From NCBI GenBank assembly GCA_015999875.1, contig JAECRG010000001.1:297330-361329 (forward strand): DNA of 64,000 nucleotides, written 5' to 3'. This document shows, piece after piece, positions 6,919 to 15,074 of the stretch. Under the pieces are notes generated by a model, which searched no databases, had not been told where the DNA came from, and was given only the letters and a program-made list of their open reading frames with translations. Made by a program: the position numbers and the translations under genes. The number at the start of each line of letters is the position of its first letter. The stretch's first letter is position 1. The stretch comes from Candidatus Saccharimonadota bacterium. GTDB taxonomy: Bacteria; Patescibacteriota; Saccharimonadia; Saccharimonadales; Saccharimonadaceae.

Positions 6919-7760
6919 TTACGCCTGAGAGACTGTTCAATTGCTTGAATTTGCTTCTGAGCCAATTTGTCTCGATGTTTTTTAGTGTCAGTCTCGATTT
7001 TCTGGTCAAGAATGAGCTCGATTGAAAGCTTTAGCGCAGGAAAAATTGCCAAGCACTCCTCTTCTGATAAGTTGTGTACTCCATCGCTGAGAATTGAGTA
7101 GATTTTCTTCATACCAACAAGTTGCGATGGAAGATGCTGGCTCAGCGTCATTACCTTCTCATCCATTCTCGACTTCAAGAAATCGGCATCACTTATCTCT
7201 AACCCCTTCTTCGCTGATTGGTAAGTCTCATCAATAAGTTTCTCAAAAATCCTCCTGAGGTATACGAATGAACCAGCACCAACCCCATGTGCTGCAAGAC
7301 CTATTGCTTTCTTGAACTCTTGCATGTCGGCTCTGTCCATCTGTTTTGCATACTTCTTGCCAATTTCACCGAATGAAAGGTCGGCTAGAGACGGCCATTG
7401 TCCGACTTTCCATAATACATCATCGTTTGAAGCAATGAAGAAATAGAGAATATCATCCGGCTTTCTGACACAGGTAAGTTTCACTTTGCAAAAGCCATCA
7501 AACCCTAAGCTATAATGAGTATCTACACTCCAAGATTTAATCTCATATGTTGTGTCTATATGGTTTTTTGCAGAATATGCATCCACTCTACCGCTGAAGT
7601 ATTCTCCGACCGTATCGTCGTCACCCCGCCAGTCAAGGTTGTTAAGTGAAATTACATCGTATAGCGGCGTATCAAACAGTATAGTATGCAAAGATACAGG
7701 GCTATTCTCTTGATTCTCTGATTCAGATTCCGTATTAGGCATAAGATTATTATCCCACAT
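6915..7760 (-). CDS. Hypothetical protein with DUF4145/HEPN-like C-terminal domain
   Basis: This is a 281-residue soluble protein. The N-terminal half (about 25-130) is of unknown type. From about 150 the pattern AAHGVGAGSFVYLRRIFEKL...LSDGVHNLSEEECLAIF resembles the DUF4145 helical domain common in proteins beside restriction systems. ATG 7760 has AGGA very close upstream. An alternative ATG at 7742 has GATAAT exactly six bases before it and may be the real leaderless start. It stands between the structured RNA and the methyltransferase and may belong to the defence cluster. Confidence 0.5.
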   Translation of the reverse strand: MWDNNLMPNTESESENQENSPVSLHTILFDTPLYDVISLNNLDWRGDDDTVGEYFSGRVDAYSAKNHIDTTYEIKSWSVDTHYSLGFDGFCKVKLTCVRKPDDILYFFIASNDDVLWKVGQWPSLADLSFGEIGKKYAKQMDRADMQEFKKAIGLAAHGVGAGSFVYLRRIFEKLIDETYQSAKKGLEISDADFLKSRMDEKVMTLSQHLPSQLVGMKKIYSILSDGVHNLSEEECLAIFPALKLSIELILDQKIETDTKKHRDKLAQKQIQAIEQSLRRK

Positions 7761-7950
7761 CTTATCCTAAGAAGTGTAAATACATCAAGACTAATCGGCT
7801 TGCTAAATTTACAAGTTCAATTTCTCTATAGTAAAAGATATATTGAAATGGACTCAATGCAGATTTATATAGCTACGATATGATACCGACGTATAATTTC
7901 TATGTTACGCCATTATTTCAATCTGTGGTACAACCGTATATAATATAAGT

Positions 7951-9162
7951 ATGAGGGTAATGAGCCAAACTACTGACGACAAAACGGTTGCAGACTTTTT
8001 CGCTGGTATCGGGCTAGTTACTAAAGGCTTGAATCTTGCTGGATGGGAGACGGTATATGCTCTTGACTACGACAAATCAAAACAGAGTCAATACGAGGAT
8101 AATTTTGGCAAAGGACACTATCAACTGAAAGACGTTACTGAAGAAAAAGGCTCTAATGTGCCGAACGTAAAACTTGCACATGCTTCTTTCCCATGCACTG
8201 ACCTGTCCCTCGCAGGGGCTAGAAAAGGCATCAATCAAGGAGAATCAAAAGCCTTTTGGGAGTTTGCTCGAATACTGAAAGAAATGAAACAAGCGTATGG
8301 CGAGGCGAATCCCAATTTCGTTCTGCTTGAGAATGTTGAAGGCTTACTGACTTCTAATAATGGTCTAGACTTGCGAGCATTACTTGAAGAGTTAAATGGA
8401 TTAGGCTATAGAGTCGATTTATTAAGAGTGAATGCAAATCACTTTGTCCCTCAAAGTCGAGTGCGAATATTCATTATAGGCGTACATGAGTCGTTAGTTG
8501 AAGTATGTGATGATCGTAATCTTATCCAGCTTCACAAAATGAGAAGTACGAATGCTCGTCCAAAGAAAATTCAGGAATACATCTCAAAACATTCGGACAT
8601 CAACTGGTATTTTCACGATTTGCCGAACCTACCTACGAGCACCATTAGATTGCAAGATATTATCGACTTGAATGAAGAATGGTGGCCGGAAGAGCGAACT
8701 GAATATCTCTATAATCAACTCCATGCTCGTCAGCGTAGCCTGCTTGATGACCAAGTTAAATCACAAAATTACAAATACTACGCTGGGTTTAGGCGTATGC
8801 GAGTCCGTGATGACAAACGACAATCCACTGTTGAACTGCGTAATGACGACATTGCTGGCTGTTTAAGAACTCCTAAAGGTGGAAGCGCAAGACAGATTGT
8901 CGTGCGAGCGGGCAAGGGTCGCTTAGACGCAAGGCTATTCAATGGTAGAGAGGCGGCACGACTTATGGGTGCTGATGATTTTGTCATTGACTCTTCGCTC
9001 TCGCTCAATAAGGCTTTGTTTGGCTTTGGGGACGCTGTCTGCGTGCCCGTGCTAGGCTGGCTGGGTGAACATTACTTCAACACACTAGCAGAACAGCCCG
9101 AAGCGGTTATTGAAACAGTTGAAACTTCCGGTAGGCTAGCCCTGAACGAGCTTGCCGCCTGA
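7951..9162 (+). CDS. dcm: DNA (cytosine-5)-methyltransferase
   Basis: This is a 403-residue enzyme that transfers methyl from S-adenosylmethionine to C5 of cytosine. Motifs in order are I (DFFAGIGLVTKGL, 15-27), IV (FPCTDLSLAG, catalytic Cys82), VI (ENVEG, about 130), VIII (QSRVRIFIIG, about 168) and X near the C-terminus (GDAVCVPV). The region between VIII and IX is the target recognition domain. TATAAT plus six bases precede the ATG, so the message is probably leaderless; ATG at 7963 is an alternative. Its 3' end overlaps the converging restriction-type gene by 27 bases, supporting a restriction-modification pair. Target sequence cannot be read from the protein. Confidence 0.93.
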   Translation: MRVMSQTTDDKTVADFFAGIGLVTKGLNLAGWETVYALDYDKSKQSQYEDNFGKGHYQLKDVTEEKGSNVPNVKLAHASFPCTDLSLAGARKGINQGESKAFWEFARILKEMKQAYGEANPNFVLLENVEGLLTSNNGLDLRALLEELNGLGYRVDLLRVNANHFVPQSRVRIFIIGVHESLVEVCDDRNLIQLHKMRSTNARPKKIQEYISKHSDINWYFHDLPNLPTSTIRLQDIIDLNEEWWPEERTEYLYNQLHARQRSLLDDQVKSQNYKYYAGFRRMRVRDDKRQSTVELRNDDIAGCLRTPKGGSARQIVVRAGKGRLDARLFNGREAARLMGADDFVIDSSLSLNKALFGFGDAVCVPVLGWLGEHYFNTLAEQPEAVIETVETSGRLALNELAA

Positions 9163-9684
9163 AGTCCTAAAGACTGCAATACCGTTAGTCTTAACAAAAC
9201 CGAAAGCAATGCTCTTCCTGTAGCGCTGTTTACGATTGGGGCCTTCGTAATTAGCGATTAAGCCGGGAGCCCAAGATTCAAAGATTGGCTTTAATACACC
9301 ACCTTCTACGAGTCTTACCTCAATATTCTTATAATCTCGACTATAAGTAATGAATACGTGGTTTACGACCATATCATCTTTGAGTTTTGTCTTGCCGCCG
9401 TTTAAGTGATATTGGTATTCAAAGCTACCTTTTTCGACAGCCGACTTTACTTCAAAATGGTTCAAGTCAGAGCCATAACCTTCTTTTCCTAGGTCGCCAG
9501 TAAGGATTGAAGCGAATACCTCCCAGTTGACCGGGGCGATACTGCCAGCAGTACTAAAGCCGTGCCCGCTTAAGAGTTTCTGATGTTCGGCGTTATAGAC
9601 ATATTTGCTATAGAAGTCGTAAGCCTCTTCAATATTCAAGTCATCAATGATTTTTTGTAATTTATCCGTAATAGAAGCAGCCAT
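9136..9684 (-). CDS. Putative type II restriction endonuclease
   Basis: This is a 182-residue protein. The stretch GYGSDLNHFEVKSAV has the D-x(n)-E-x-K layout of PD-(D/E)XK nucleases (Asp73, Glu78, Lys80). A beta-rich remainder follows. CATAAT plus six bases precede the ATG, so it has its own promoter. It converges tail to tail with the cytosine methyltransferase, overlapping by 27 bases, which is typical for restriction-modification partners. The assignment rests on this motif and position; specificity is unknown. Confidence 0.65.
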   Translation of the reverse strand: MAASITDKLQKIIDDLNIEEAYDFYSKYVYNAEHQKLLSGHGFSTAGSIAPVNWEVFASILTGDLGKEGYGSDLNHFEVKSAVEKGSFEYQYHLNGGKTKLKDDMVVNHVFITYSRDYKNIEVRLVEGGVLKPIFESWAPGLIANYEGPNRKQRYRKSIAFGFVKTNGIAVFRTSGGKLVQG

Positions 9685-9729
9685 AGCCCTATTATGGCTT
9701 TATCTCTTCTGTTTGCCAAGACTTAAGAG

Positions 9730-11451
9730 CTACTGTTCTTGGACTGGAATACCAGCACCTACTGCCTTGAGGTAGTTTACGAAGTCCGCTGACTTGACAG
9801 CTCTATCCACTGTAACGCCAGGATTATCAGTCAAGAATGTAGCCAGATGCCGCTGAAGCTCTGCTGCCAGTTCAGGTAGAAGTGCTTGTAAATCGGGTGC
9901 AGATGTAAATAGCTCGCTTAATTGGGTTGGGTGGTGGACTATGTCACCAGTAAGTCTAACTCCTACGATCATTGACAAATGGAATCTCATATTGACCATA
10001 AAGCTCTTTTCGACGTCAAGTGTCTTGATGTGTTGATCAACCCCTCTTTGCAATCTAGCCACCCATAAGTAGGCTTCCATTGGTATGATACTAGAGAAGA
10101 TACGCTTGTAGTCATCGTCCTTCCTGACTAATGTTGATGGGCGAGCACGAGCTTGGTCTGGCTCACTAAATCCAATCGCTAGGATAGACTGGGCCAAGTA
10201 TGCAACGGAATATATCTCGTCGGCGGGCTTATTGAGATTTTTGTAGAAGTTGTTTCGCCTTTCATAGAAAGCGTCATTACTTAAGAAGTATTGCTCAATG
10301 TCACGCTGCATTTCATCAGCAGCTCTAATGGCTGTCGGCGGTAGATTTGTTTGACTGTTGGTAGCGACAATCACGGAATTTCTTATGTCCTCGTCTTGGG
10401 TCACAATTACCTTGATTAACACTAGCCTGTCGTCAGTAGTGCCAGCAGGAGCACTCGCAAAGTGGTCATGTATAGAAAAGGAAGTTTGAAGACCATTAAC
10501 AATCTGAGGGTCTTTAATGACAAATTTTCCGGCTGTAATCGTGACTTCGTTCGCTAGGATAGTGATTCCATTGTTTAGCCACCAAAAGTCAGGAGAATCC
10601 GGGTTTGACGTTGAAGATAATGTGTCACGGATGGCTTTATTAACTAGAGTATTGCCAGCGAAATCACGCACGTTTGACTCAAAGACATATTTCTTGATTT
10701 TACCGTTATCATCTGATATGAATGATGCATATTCATGTATAGGAACTAGACCGGCGTAGCTATTCTGGCCGCTTTTTGACATCTGGGTAGAGAATGACAG
10801 TTCAAGGGTAGTAGTTGGTTCTCTTCTCGCCGACATCAAAAGCTCTCTTGCTCCCTGGAAAACAACCTCTGCTTCACTCTCCGCTCCGACCACGTCACTC
10901 ACCAATGATTTAATTGTAGGTACTCGATTGAGGACTCGGGTATCAATGTTTGCTGTCGAAGCCTTGGTTGAGTAAATGAGATGAATCGTAATCTTTGGAA
11001 ATTTACGACTCGTTTGCTTCAGCAAATCTCTAAATATTTCGACTCTCTGTATCAGTTCTGGCGCATATATAGTAGGTTCGAGCGGTTCGCTAAGGTTCAA
11101 TACGACAGGTAGGCTAACCGTCCACTTATCAAATGCCGTTTCAGTAAAACTACTAGTTCGCTTGCCTTGCAGGATATATAAATCCAGTGAGTAGCGTGAG
11201 GGTAATCTGCTCTTCTCGAAGTCCTCATCAACGAGGATTTCGTCAGCAAATGTATAAAAGCCATCAATACCTCCATCACCTGAGCCGTCTGTAAGACCTG
11301 CTGTTAGTTCATCGATTGATAAATCGTAGTCCTTTAGCACCTGTTCTGTAGCAAAAAGGTCAAAAACTTGCGCATCGTTTAGCCCTGAAGGTGCGGTGAC
11401 TTTAATTTCATCTAATACTCCATCTAGTAAGACTGGGTCATTGTTGGGCAT
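9730..11451 (-). CDS. AIPR-family abortive infection protein with nuclease-like N-terminus
   Basis: This is a 573-residue protein. From about 215 to 470 it carries the AIPR signature (FESNVRDFAGNTLVNKAI, then FWWLNNGITILAN, then QIVNGLQTS). Residues 56-66 (GSGDGGIDGFY) and 95-98 (QGKR) match the D...(E/Q)xK core of Mrr-like PD-(D/E)XK nucleases, so the protein may both sense and cut nucleic acid. GGAG stands 9-10 bases before the ATG. AIPR proteins are linked to phage-induced abortive infection. It lies 45 bases upstream of the putative restriction gene on the same strand and forms part of a defence cluster. Confidence 0.85.
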   Translation of the reverse strand: MPNNDPVLLDGVLDEIKVTAPSGLNDAQVFDLFATEQVLKDYDLSIDELTAGLTDGSGDGGIDGFYTFADEILVDEDFEKSRLPSRYSLDLYILQGKRTSSFTETAFDKWTVSLPVVLNLSEPLEPTIYAPELIQRVEIFRDLLKQTSRKFPKITIHLIYSTKASTANIDTRVLNRVPTIKSLVSDVVGAESEAEVVFQGARELLMSARREPTTTLELSFSTQMSKSGQNSYAGLVPIHEYASFISDDNGKIKKYVFESNVRDFAGNTLVNKAIRDTLSSTSNPDSPDFWWLNNGITILANEVTITAGKFVIKDPQIVNGLQTSFSIHDHFASAPAGTTDDRLVLIKVIVTQDEDIRNSVIVATNSQTNLPPTAIRAADEMQRDIEQYFLSNDAFYERRNNFYKNLNKPADEIYSVAYLAQSILAIGFSEPDQARARPSTLVRKDDDYKRIFSSIIPMEAYLWVARLQRGVDQHIKTLDVEKSFMVNMRFHLSMIVGVRLTGDIVHHPTQLSELFTSAPDLQALLPELAAELQRHLATFLTDNPGVTVDRAVKSADFVNYLKAVGAGIPVQEQ

Positions 11452-11622
11452 TTTATCGCTCTCCTATCTCCTTTAATCATACAAAATTTATATCCTCATG
11501 CCTATAGATGGCGAGACTTAGACGTTTCAAGTGAGTAAATTATTGGATAAGTTGGATTTCCAATTCAGTAGCTACGCCATACCTTACATTAATCGATAAG
11601 AAGAGGTTGTTGGTAGTTACTG

Positions 11623-12168
11623 CTATTCTTCCATAAACTTCTTATACTCATCAGCGAGCATATAAGATTTGGTATCTCGAACTCTATCTACAAATAAAAG
11701 TCCGTTAAGATGGTCGGTTTCGTGCTGTGCGACATGTGCTACGAATCCTTCAAGAATTTCGTCATGCTCTTTTGCAATCTCGTCAAGCCATTGCAATCGA
11801 ATGCTTTTGAATCGAGGTACTTTAGCATAAAGGGTATTGTCGCTTTCACCTGAGCTTATGCAGCCTTCCCACACTTCTTCCGCATCGCCAAAGGTCTCTG
11901 TAACAACGGGATTTATTAGTACAGTATTGAAAGGTTCAAGATTAGGTCGGGTCGGTGTTGGTTTGATACCTACAACACTTAAGGCAATCCTTGCGCCAAC
12001 TTGCGGAGCTGCTATGCCTACGCCGTACTTCTTTTCACGAAGCGTGTAGTACATATTTGCTATAAGGGTTTGGATTTCATCAGATAGTATTTCTTCTGCA
12101 TTGATTCTGCGCATTTCTTCACGAAGAATAGGGTTTCCAAATCGTGTAGCATTTAGTAATTCCGGCAT
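11623..12168 (-). CDS. def: Peptide deformylase
   Basis: This is a 181-residue metalloenzyme that removes the formyl group from the N-terminal Met of new proteins. All three family motifs are present: GVGIAAPQVG (49-58), EGCIS (101-105, with Ile for the usual Leu, Cys103 metal ligand) and QHETDHLNG (His149, Glu150, His153). TATACT plus six bases precede the ATG (leaderless). It sits at the end of the row of repeat-separated single genes rather than beside fmt or other translation genes, so it may be a second, acquired copy. Confidence 0.93.
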   Translation of the reverse strand: MPELLNATRFGNPILREEMRRINAEEILSDEIQTLIANMYYTLREKKYGVGIAAPQVGARIALSVVGIKPTPTRPNLEPFNTVLINPVVTETFGDAEEVWEGCISSGESDNTLYAKVPRFKSIRLQWLDEIAKEHDEILEGFVAHVAQHETDHLNGLLFVDRVRDTKSYMLADEYKKFMEE

Positions 12169-12239
12169 AGCCTTAGTATAACAAACATTAAATGCGCAAA
12201 TGGAAGTACATGTCAGACGTAGTCTTTCATTAGACTATT

Positions 12240-12341
12240 GAGTTTTATAGTATCAATCCTACCTGTATCTAAAGTTAGAAATAGGTCTAAATACCAGCGA
12301 GCACCGACTTCTGGGGGGTGGAGTGTGGGTATAACTCTAAC
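12240..12341. repeat. Cassette-type intergenic repeat, copy 1
   Basis: About 102 bases, colinear without gaps with copies at 13408 and 14140 over 62 bases, and with copy 2 over nearly the full length. The shared core is GAAATAGGTCTAAA...CCAGCGAG, then CCGACTTCTGGGGG. The inner part starts GTTAGAAATA and ends CTCTAAC, an imperfect inverted repeat. It directly abuts the stop of the CYTH gene. Confidence 0.8.
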
Positions 12342-12343
12342 AA

Positions 12344-12874
12344 CTAGCCCAGGTTGTCGTGTATTCGGTATCCGTAATAACTAAGGTTTCCAGTAACTTC
12401 ATTTAACGGTGCTGGAAAATTCGTCGGAGAAAAAGATTCCCTTTCTGTCTCAGATGCAGCATCCACTTCGAGAACTCGGAGTGCACTATTTGAAAATTCG
12501 TCGTACTTCAAAGAAAAAGGAATTGAATCTTGAAGGTACGTGAATTCGAATCGAGTTTTTTCAATGCGCTGTACTGAGTTTTCGAGCAACTCTTTGTATG
12601 TATCTTCACTAATCTTTTCTTTAACAGACGTTCGGGTACCGTTCACAGTTATTTTTTTAATCAATAGTATTTGAATACTCTTATCAACATATTGTTTGTA
12701 AGCGAGTTTCTCTTCGCTATTTTCGTCTACCGTGAGCCAGTCGGTAATGAGCAGAAAAGAGGTTGCGTTGTAGTCTTTGAGTAGCGACTCGTCAAGGGTA
12801 TTTAGGGTAAATTTCCTAGCGTTATCATCAAGAATCTCTTTCTTTTCTGGTGAAGATGTAGGTATCTCTGACAT
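12344..12874 (-). CDS. CYTH-domain protein (triphosphate tunnel family)
   Basis: This is a 176-residue protein. Several CYTH features are recognisable: alternating charged strands, IEKTRFEF (about 107-114), LRVLEVDA (about 133-140) and the closing motif EVTGNLSYYGYRI (about 160-172). CYTH proteins hydrolyse or cyclise triphosphate compounds in an eight-stranded tunnel with metal ions; the substrate here is unknown. The usual N-terminal ExExK is not evident, so activity is uncertain. TATATT plus six bases precede the ATG. It is divergent from the HIT gene 27 bases away and its stop touches repeat copy 1. Confidence 0.6.
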   Translation of the reverse strand: MSEIPTSSPEKKEILDDNARKFTLNTLDESLLKDYNATSFLLITDWLTVDENSEEKLAYKQYVDKSIQILLIKKITVNGTRTSVKEKISEDTYKELLENSVQRIEKTRFEFTYLQDSIPFSLKYDEFSNSALRVLEVDAASETERESFSPTNFPAPLNEVTGNLSYYGYRIHDNLG

Positions 12875-12901
12875 AACCTCAATATAACATATAATAGGTA
12901 T

Positions 12902-13384
12902 ATGCTATCCCATCAACCCAAAGATTACCTATGCCCATTCTGCGATTGGCTGTCTGGCAATGAGACCGAATACAAGCAAAATAGCGACATTGTTTTTCAG
13001 AATGATAAAGTCACCGCCTTTATTTCACCAAAGTGGTGGGTTAATAATCCAGGGCATGTCATTGTTATTCCCAATCATCATATAGAGAATCTCTATAGCA
13101 TTACAGATAAAGAGCTATCTGAAGTTTACAGGACCGTAAAGCAAGTTGCTGTTGCGATACGAAATTCATACGAGAACTGCACAGGGACTTCAACAAGGCA
13201 GCATAATGAGCCGTCAGGCAATCAAGATGTATGGCATTTTCATACCCATGTTTTTCCAAGATATGAAAACGACAAACTTTACCAGAATCACGAAGAGAAG
13301 AGATTTGTAGAACCCAGCGAGCGAAAAGTGTATGCAGACATATTAAGAGCTTATTTCAAAAAAGAATTTAGAGAGGGTGTTTAG
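12902..13384 (+). CDS. HIT-family nucleotide hydrolase/transferase
   Basis: This is a 160-residue histidine-triad protein. WHFHTHVFPR gives His112, His114 and His116 of the active site, and PGHVIVIPNHH is the upstream strand-loop. CPFC at 11-14 fits the zinc site of the HinT/Fhit-like branch. HIT proteins cleave nucleoside phosphoramidates or dinucleotides. TATAAT plus six bases precede the ATG. It shares a 27-base divergent promoter region with the CYTH gene; together they form one module between repeat copies 1 and 2. Confidence 0.92.
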   Translation: MLSHQPKDYLCPFCDWLSGNETEYKQNSDIVFQNDKVTAFISPKWWVNNPGHVIVIPNHHIENLYSITDKELSEVYRTVKQVAVAIRNSYENCTGTSTRQHNEPSGNQDVWHFHTHVFPRYENDKLYQNHEEKRFVEPSERKVYADILRAYFKKEFREGV

Positions 13385-13407
13385 GCGAATTGCTTATTAA
13401 TGTCTCG

Positions 13408-13509
13408 AAGCTTTAAGTTATCAATTCTGCTCATATCCAGAGTTAGAAATAGGTCTAAAAGCCAGCGAGCGCCGACTTCTGGGGGTGGATTGTGGGAATA
13501 TTTCTAACT
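13408..13509. repeat. Cassette-type intergenic repeat, copy 2
   Basis: This copy has a perfect 11-bp inverted repeat: AGTTAGAAATA (13441-13451) and TATTTCTAACT (13499-13509). The second arm overlaps the stop codon of the nucleotidyltransferase gene. The conserved zone also extends about 33 bases to the left of the first arm (TATCAAT...), so the unit is larger than the palindrome. Confidence 0.8.
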
Positions 13510-14077
13510 ATTTATCAAAAACCCGAATACTTGGCCATTTTTCTTTCCAGGCTTTCTTTTCAATGCGACCATGAAAGACACCGATAAGTTCTGATGTCTG
13601 AAATCGAGGAATCGGTCGTGCAATTAATCCAAATAAATCATCAGTACCATGACAAAAAAGGTATTCCAGTTTGCCGCTGGTAAGCCTTACACCTACGCAT
13701 GTTGCCGTTTCAACCCAATTACTAATACCCTCAGCCGTTGATTTATATGGCTCAAAGCCGTTCACGTAGTGCATTCTTGCTTGATTTCGCACTTCCCACT
13801 CAGCAAAGGGATAATTAGTCTTCATGTACTCATCGTACTGCCAGTCTGTTTCAGGCTTAGTATCCTGATCGTTAAAATACACAAGGTCGACATCGCGAGT
13901 CGGAGTTGAGTCTTTATTTGAGATACTGTTCCATATTTTATTCCTCAAGAACCCCGCCCCAATCCACCAATCGTTTAATTCAAACGACTCGGCTGCTCGA
14001 AGCGTATCCATCATCCATATGTCGGATTCAATAATTTCTGTAATGTCTGCTTCTTTCGTAATCTTCATTACTTCCAT
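13508..14077 (-). CDS. Nucleotidyltransferase-like protein (DUF925 type)
   Basis: This is a 189-residue protein. WIGAGFLRNKIWN followed by TRDVDLVYF is the G-x-hhRN...DxD layout of the DUF925/NTP_transf family, with the aspartates expected to bind metal and nucleotide. The family is usually described only as nucleotidyltransferase-like; the acceptor is unknown. Two possible starts, ATG 14077 and ATG 14068, are close; I took the longer. It lies between repeat copies 2 and 3 as a single-gene module. Confidence 0.75.
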   Translation of the reverse strand: MEVMKITKEADITEIIESDIWMMDTLRAAESFELNDWWIGAGFLRNKIWNSISNKDSTPTRDVDLVYFNDQDTKPETDWQYDEYMKTNYPFAEWEVRNQARMHYVNGFEPYKSTAEGISNWVETATCVGVRLTSGKLEYLFCHGTDDLFGLIARPIPRFQTSELIGVFHGRIEKKAWKEKWPSIRVFDK

Positions 14078-14139
14078 TATCCCCTATTTGTATCCAATAC
14101 CAAGTCCTGACTTAAATCAAAATTGTCAGTCAAACGCCT

Positions 14140-14201
14140 GAGTTTATATGTATCAATCTTTTCTAGTTCCAAAGTTTGAAATAGGTCTAAATACCAGCGA
14201 G
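14140..14201. repeat. Cassette-type intergenic repeat, copy 3 (truncated)
   Basis: 62 bases align without gaps to copies 1 and 2 (GAGTTTATATGTATCAATC, then GAAATAGGTCTAAATACC). The match stops abruptly after CCAGCGAG, where the end of the DUF2871 gene begins. It therefore lacks the right half with the second palindrome arm. Confidence 0.75.
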
Positions 14202-14210
14202 GCGACGTCG

Positions 14211-14633
14211 CTATTTCGCGGAAGCCTTATCCATCGGCAACACCTGCTTGCCAAGTGCAATAAATAAGAACACTATAGCGATAGATAGGATAATATGCCC
14301 CAACCCAGCGATACCATTGATCATCGGCAGACTCGGCTCACCAGCAACATCACGCAGTCCAATCACTAGCATCATTGCAACAGTAAGGAGTAGTCCGGCA
14401 TTATAATGCCAGAAAAATAGATTGAACCATTTCGTCTTTGATAACGTAAATAACCTCTCAAGCACCAGTACGATTAGCATAACAAGCATGCCCAGCGCGA
14501 ATAGATGCGTATGCATGACTACCAGTTGAGTCGAGCCAGTAAAATCGTTCAACTTAGTATAGTCTCTATAAAATAATCCTGCTGCGAGGCCCAGTATCCC
14601 GTAGGCCAGAGCCGCATAGTATAGTTTCTTCAT
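14211..14633 (-). CDS. DUF2871 integral membrane protein
   Basis: This is a 140-residue protein with four predicted transmembrane helices. HTHLFALGMLVMLI and WHYNAGLLLTVAMMLVIGLR are the typical DUF2871 segments; two histidines in the second helix could hold a metal or haem, but this is not shown. Function unknown. The ATG has AGGA 8-9 bases upstream and TATGAT farther up. Last gene of the repeat-separated row. Confidence 0.85.
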   Translation of the reverse strand: MKKLYYAALAYGILGLAAGLFYRDYTKLNDFTGSTQLVVMHTHLFALGMLVMLIVLVLERLFTLSKTKWFNLFFWHYNAGLLLTVAMMLVIGLRDVAGEPSLPMINGIAGLGHIILSIAIVFLFIALGKQVLPMDKASAK

Positions 14634-14730
14634 TGTTTTTTCCTGCTTATGGTTATAGATTTATCATATCATGTATGTATGTATAACAAATTATATTTAT
14701 TATACACATGCTAAGGAGTATAATTAACTT

Positions 14731-14991
14731 ATGAAGCAACTTCCAAAAAATCATATCGAGCTCGCTGGACAGGTAACCATAGGGCCCCGCGGCCAAGTTG
14801 TTATACCCTCGGAGGTTCGCCATAAACTAAACCTAAAGCCAGGAGATCATATGCTAGCGCTGTATATTGCAGATAGCGAATCGGTAGCATTTGTGCATAG
14901 GTCAAAGCTACAAGACCTAATCAACCAGAGCAGTGGAGAACTGACGCACACGCTAAGCGAGAAAATCAAACCCTCCGGCAAAAACACCTAG
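14731..14991 (+). CDS. AbrB/MazE/SpoVT-type DNA-binding protein
   Basis: This is an 86-residue protein with a swapped-hairpin AbrB domain at about 12-55 (GQVTIGPRGQVVIPSEVR, LNLKPGDHMLAL). Such proteins are dimeric transcription regulators or antitoxins. No toxin gene follows, so a stand-alone regulator is more likely. TATAAT plus six bases precede the ATG, which also carries AAGGAG farther upstream. The C-terminal 30 residues are polar. Confidence 0.85.
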   Translation: MKQLPKNHIELAGQVTIGPRGQVVIPSEVRHKLNLKPGDHMLALYIADSESVAFVHRSKLQDLINQSSGELTHTLSEKIKPSGKNT

Positions 14992-15074
14992 ACCCTTGTG
15001 TGTCGCCATGAACACGGGGATCATAAAAGTAGCTTTATACTCAACATGTCTGCTTCTTTTTACGACGCTCGCTT

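Noticed and set aside
12240-14201. Calling the three repeats classical integron attC sites
   Set aside because: The conserved arms read GTTA...TAAC, the reverse of the attC order, no integron integrase gene is in the window, and copy 3 lacks its right half. Kept as a cassette-like repeat only.
14992-15040. CCTTGTGT/ACACGGGG pairing as the terminator of the AbrB gene
   Set aside because: Two adjacent G-U pairs, a 10-base loop and no T-run; too weak to list.
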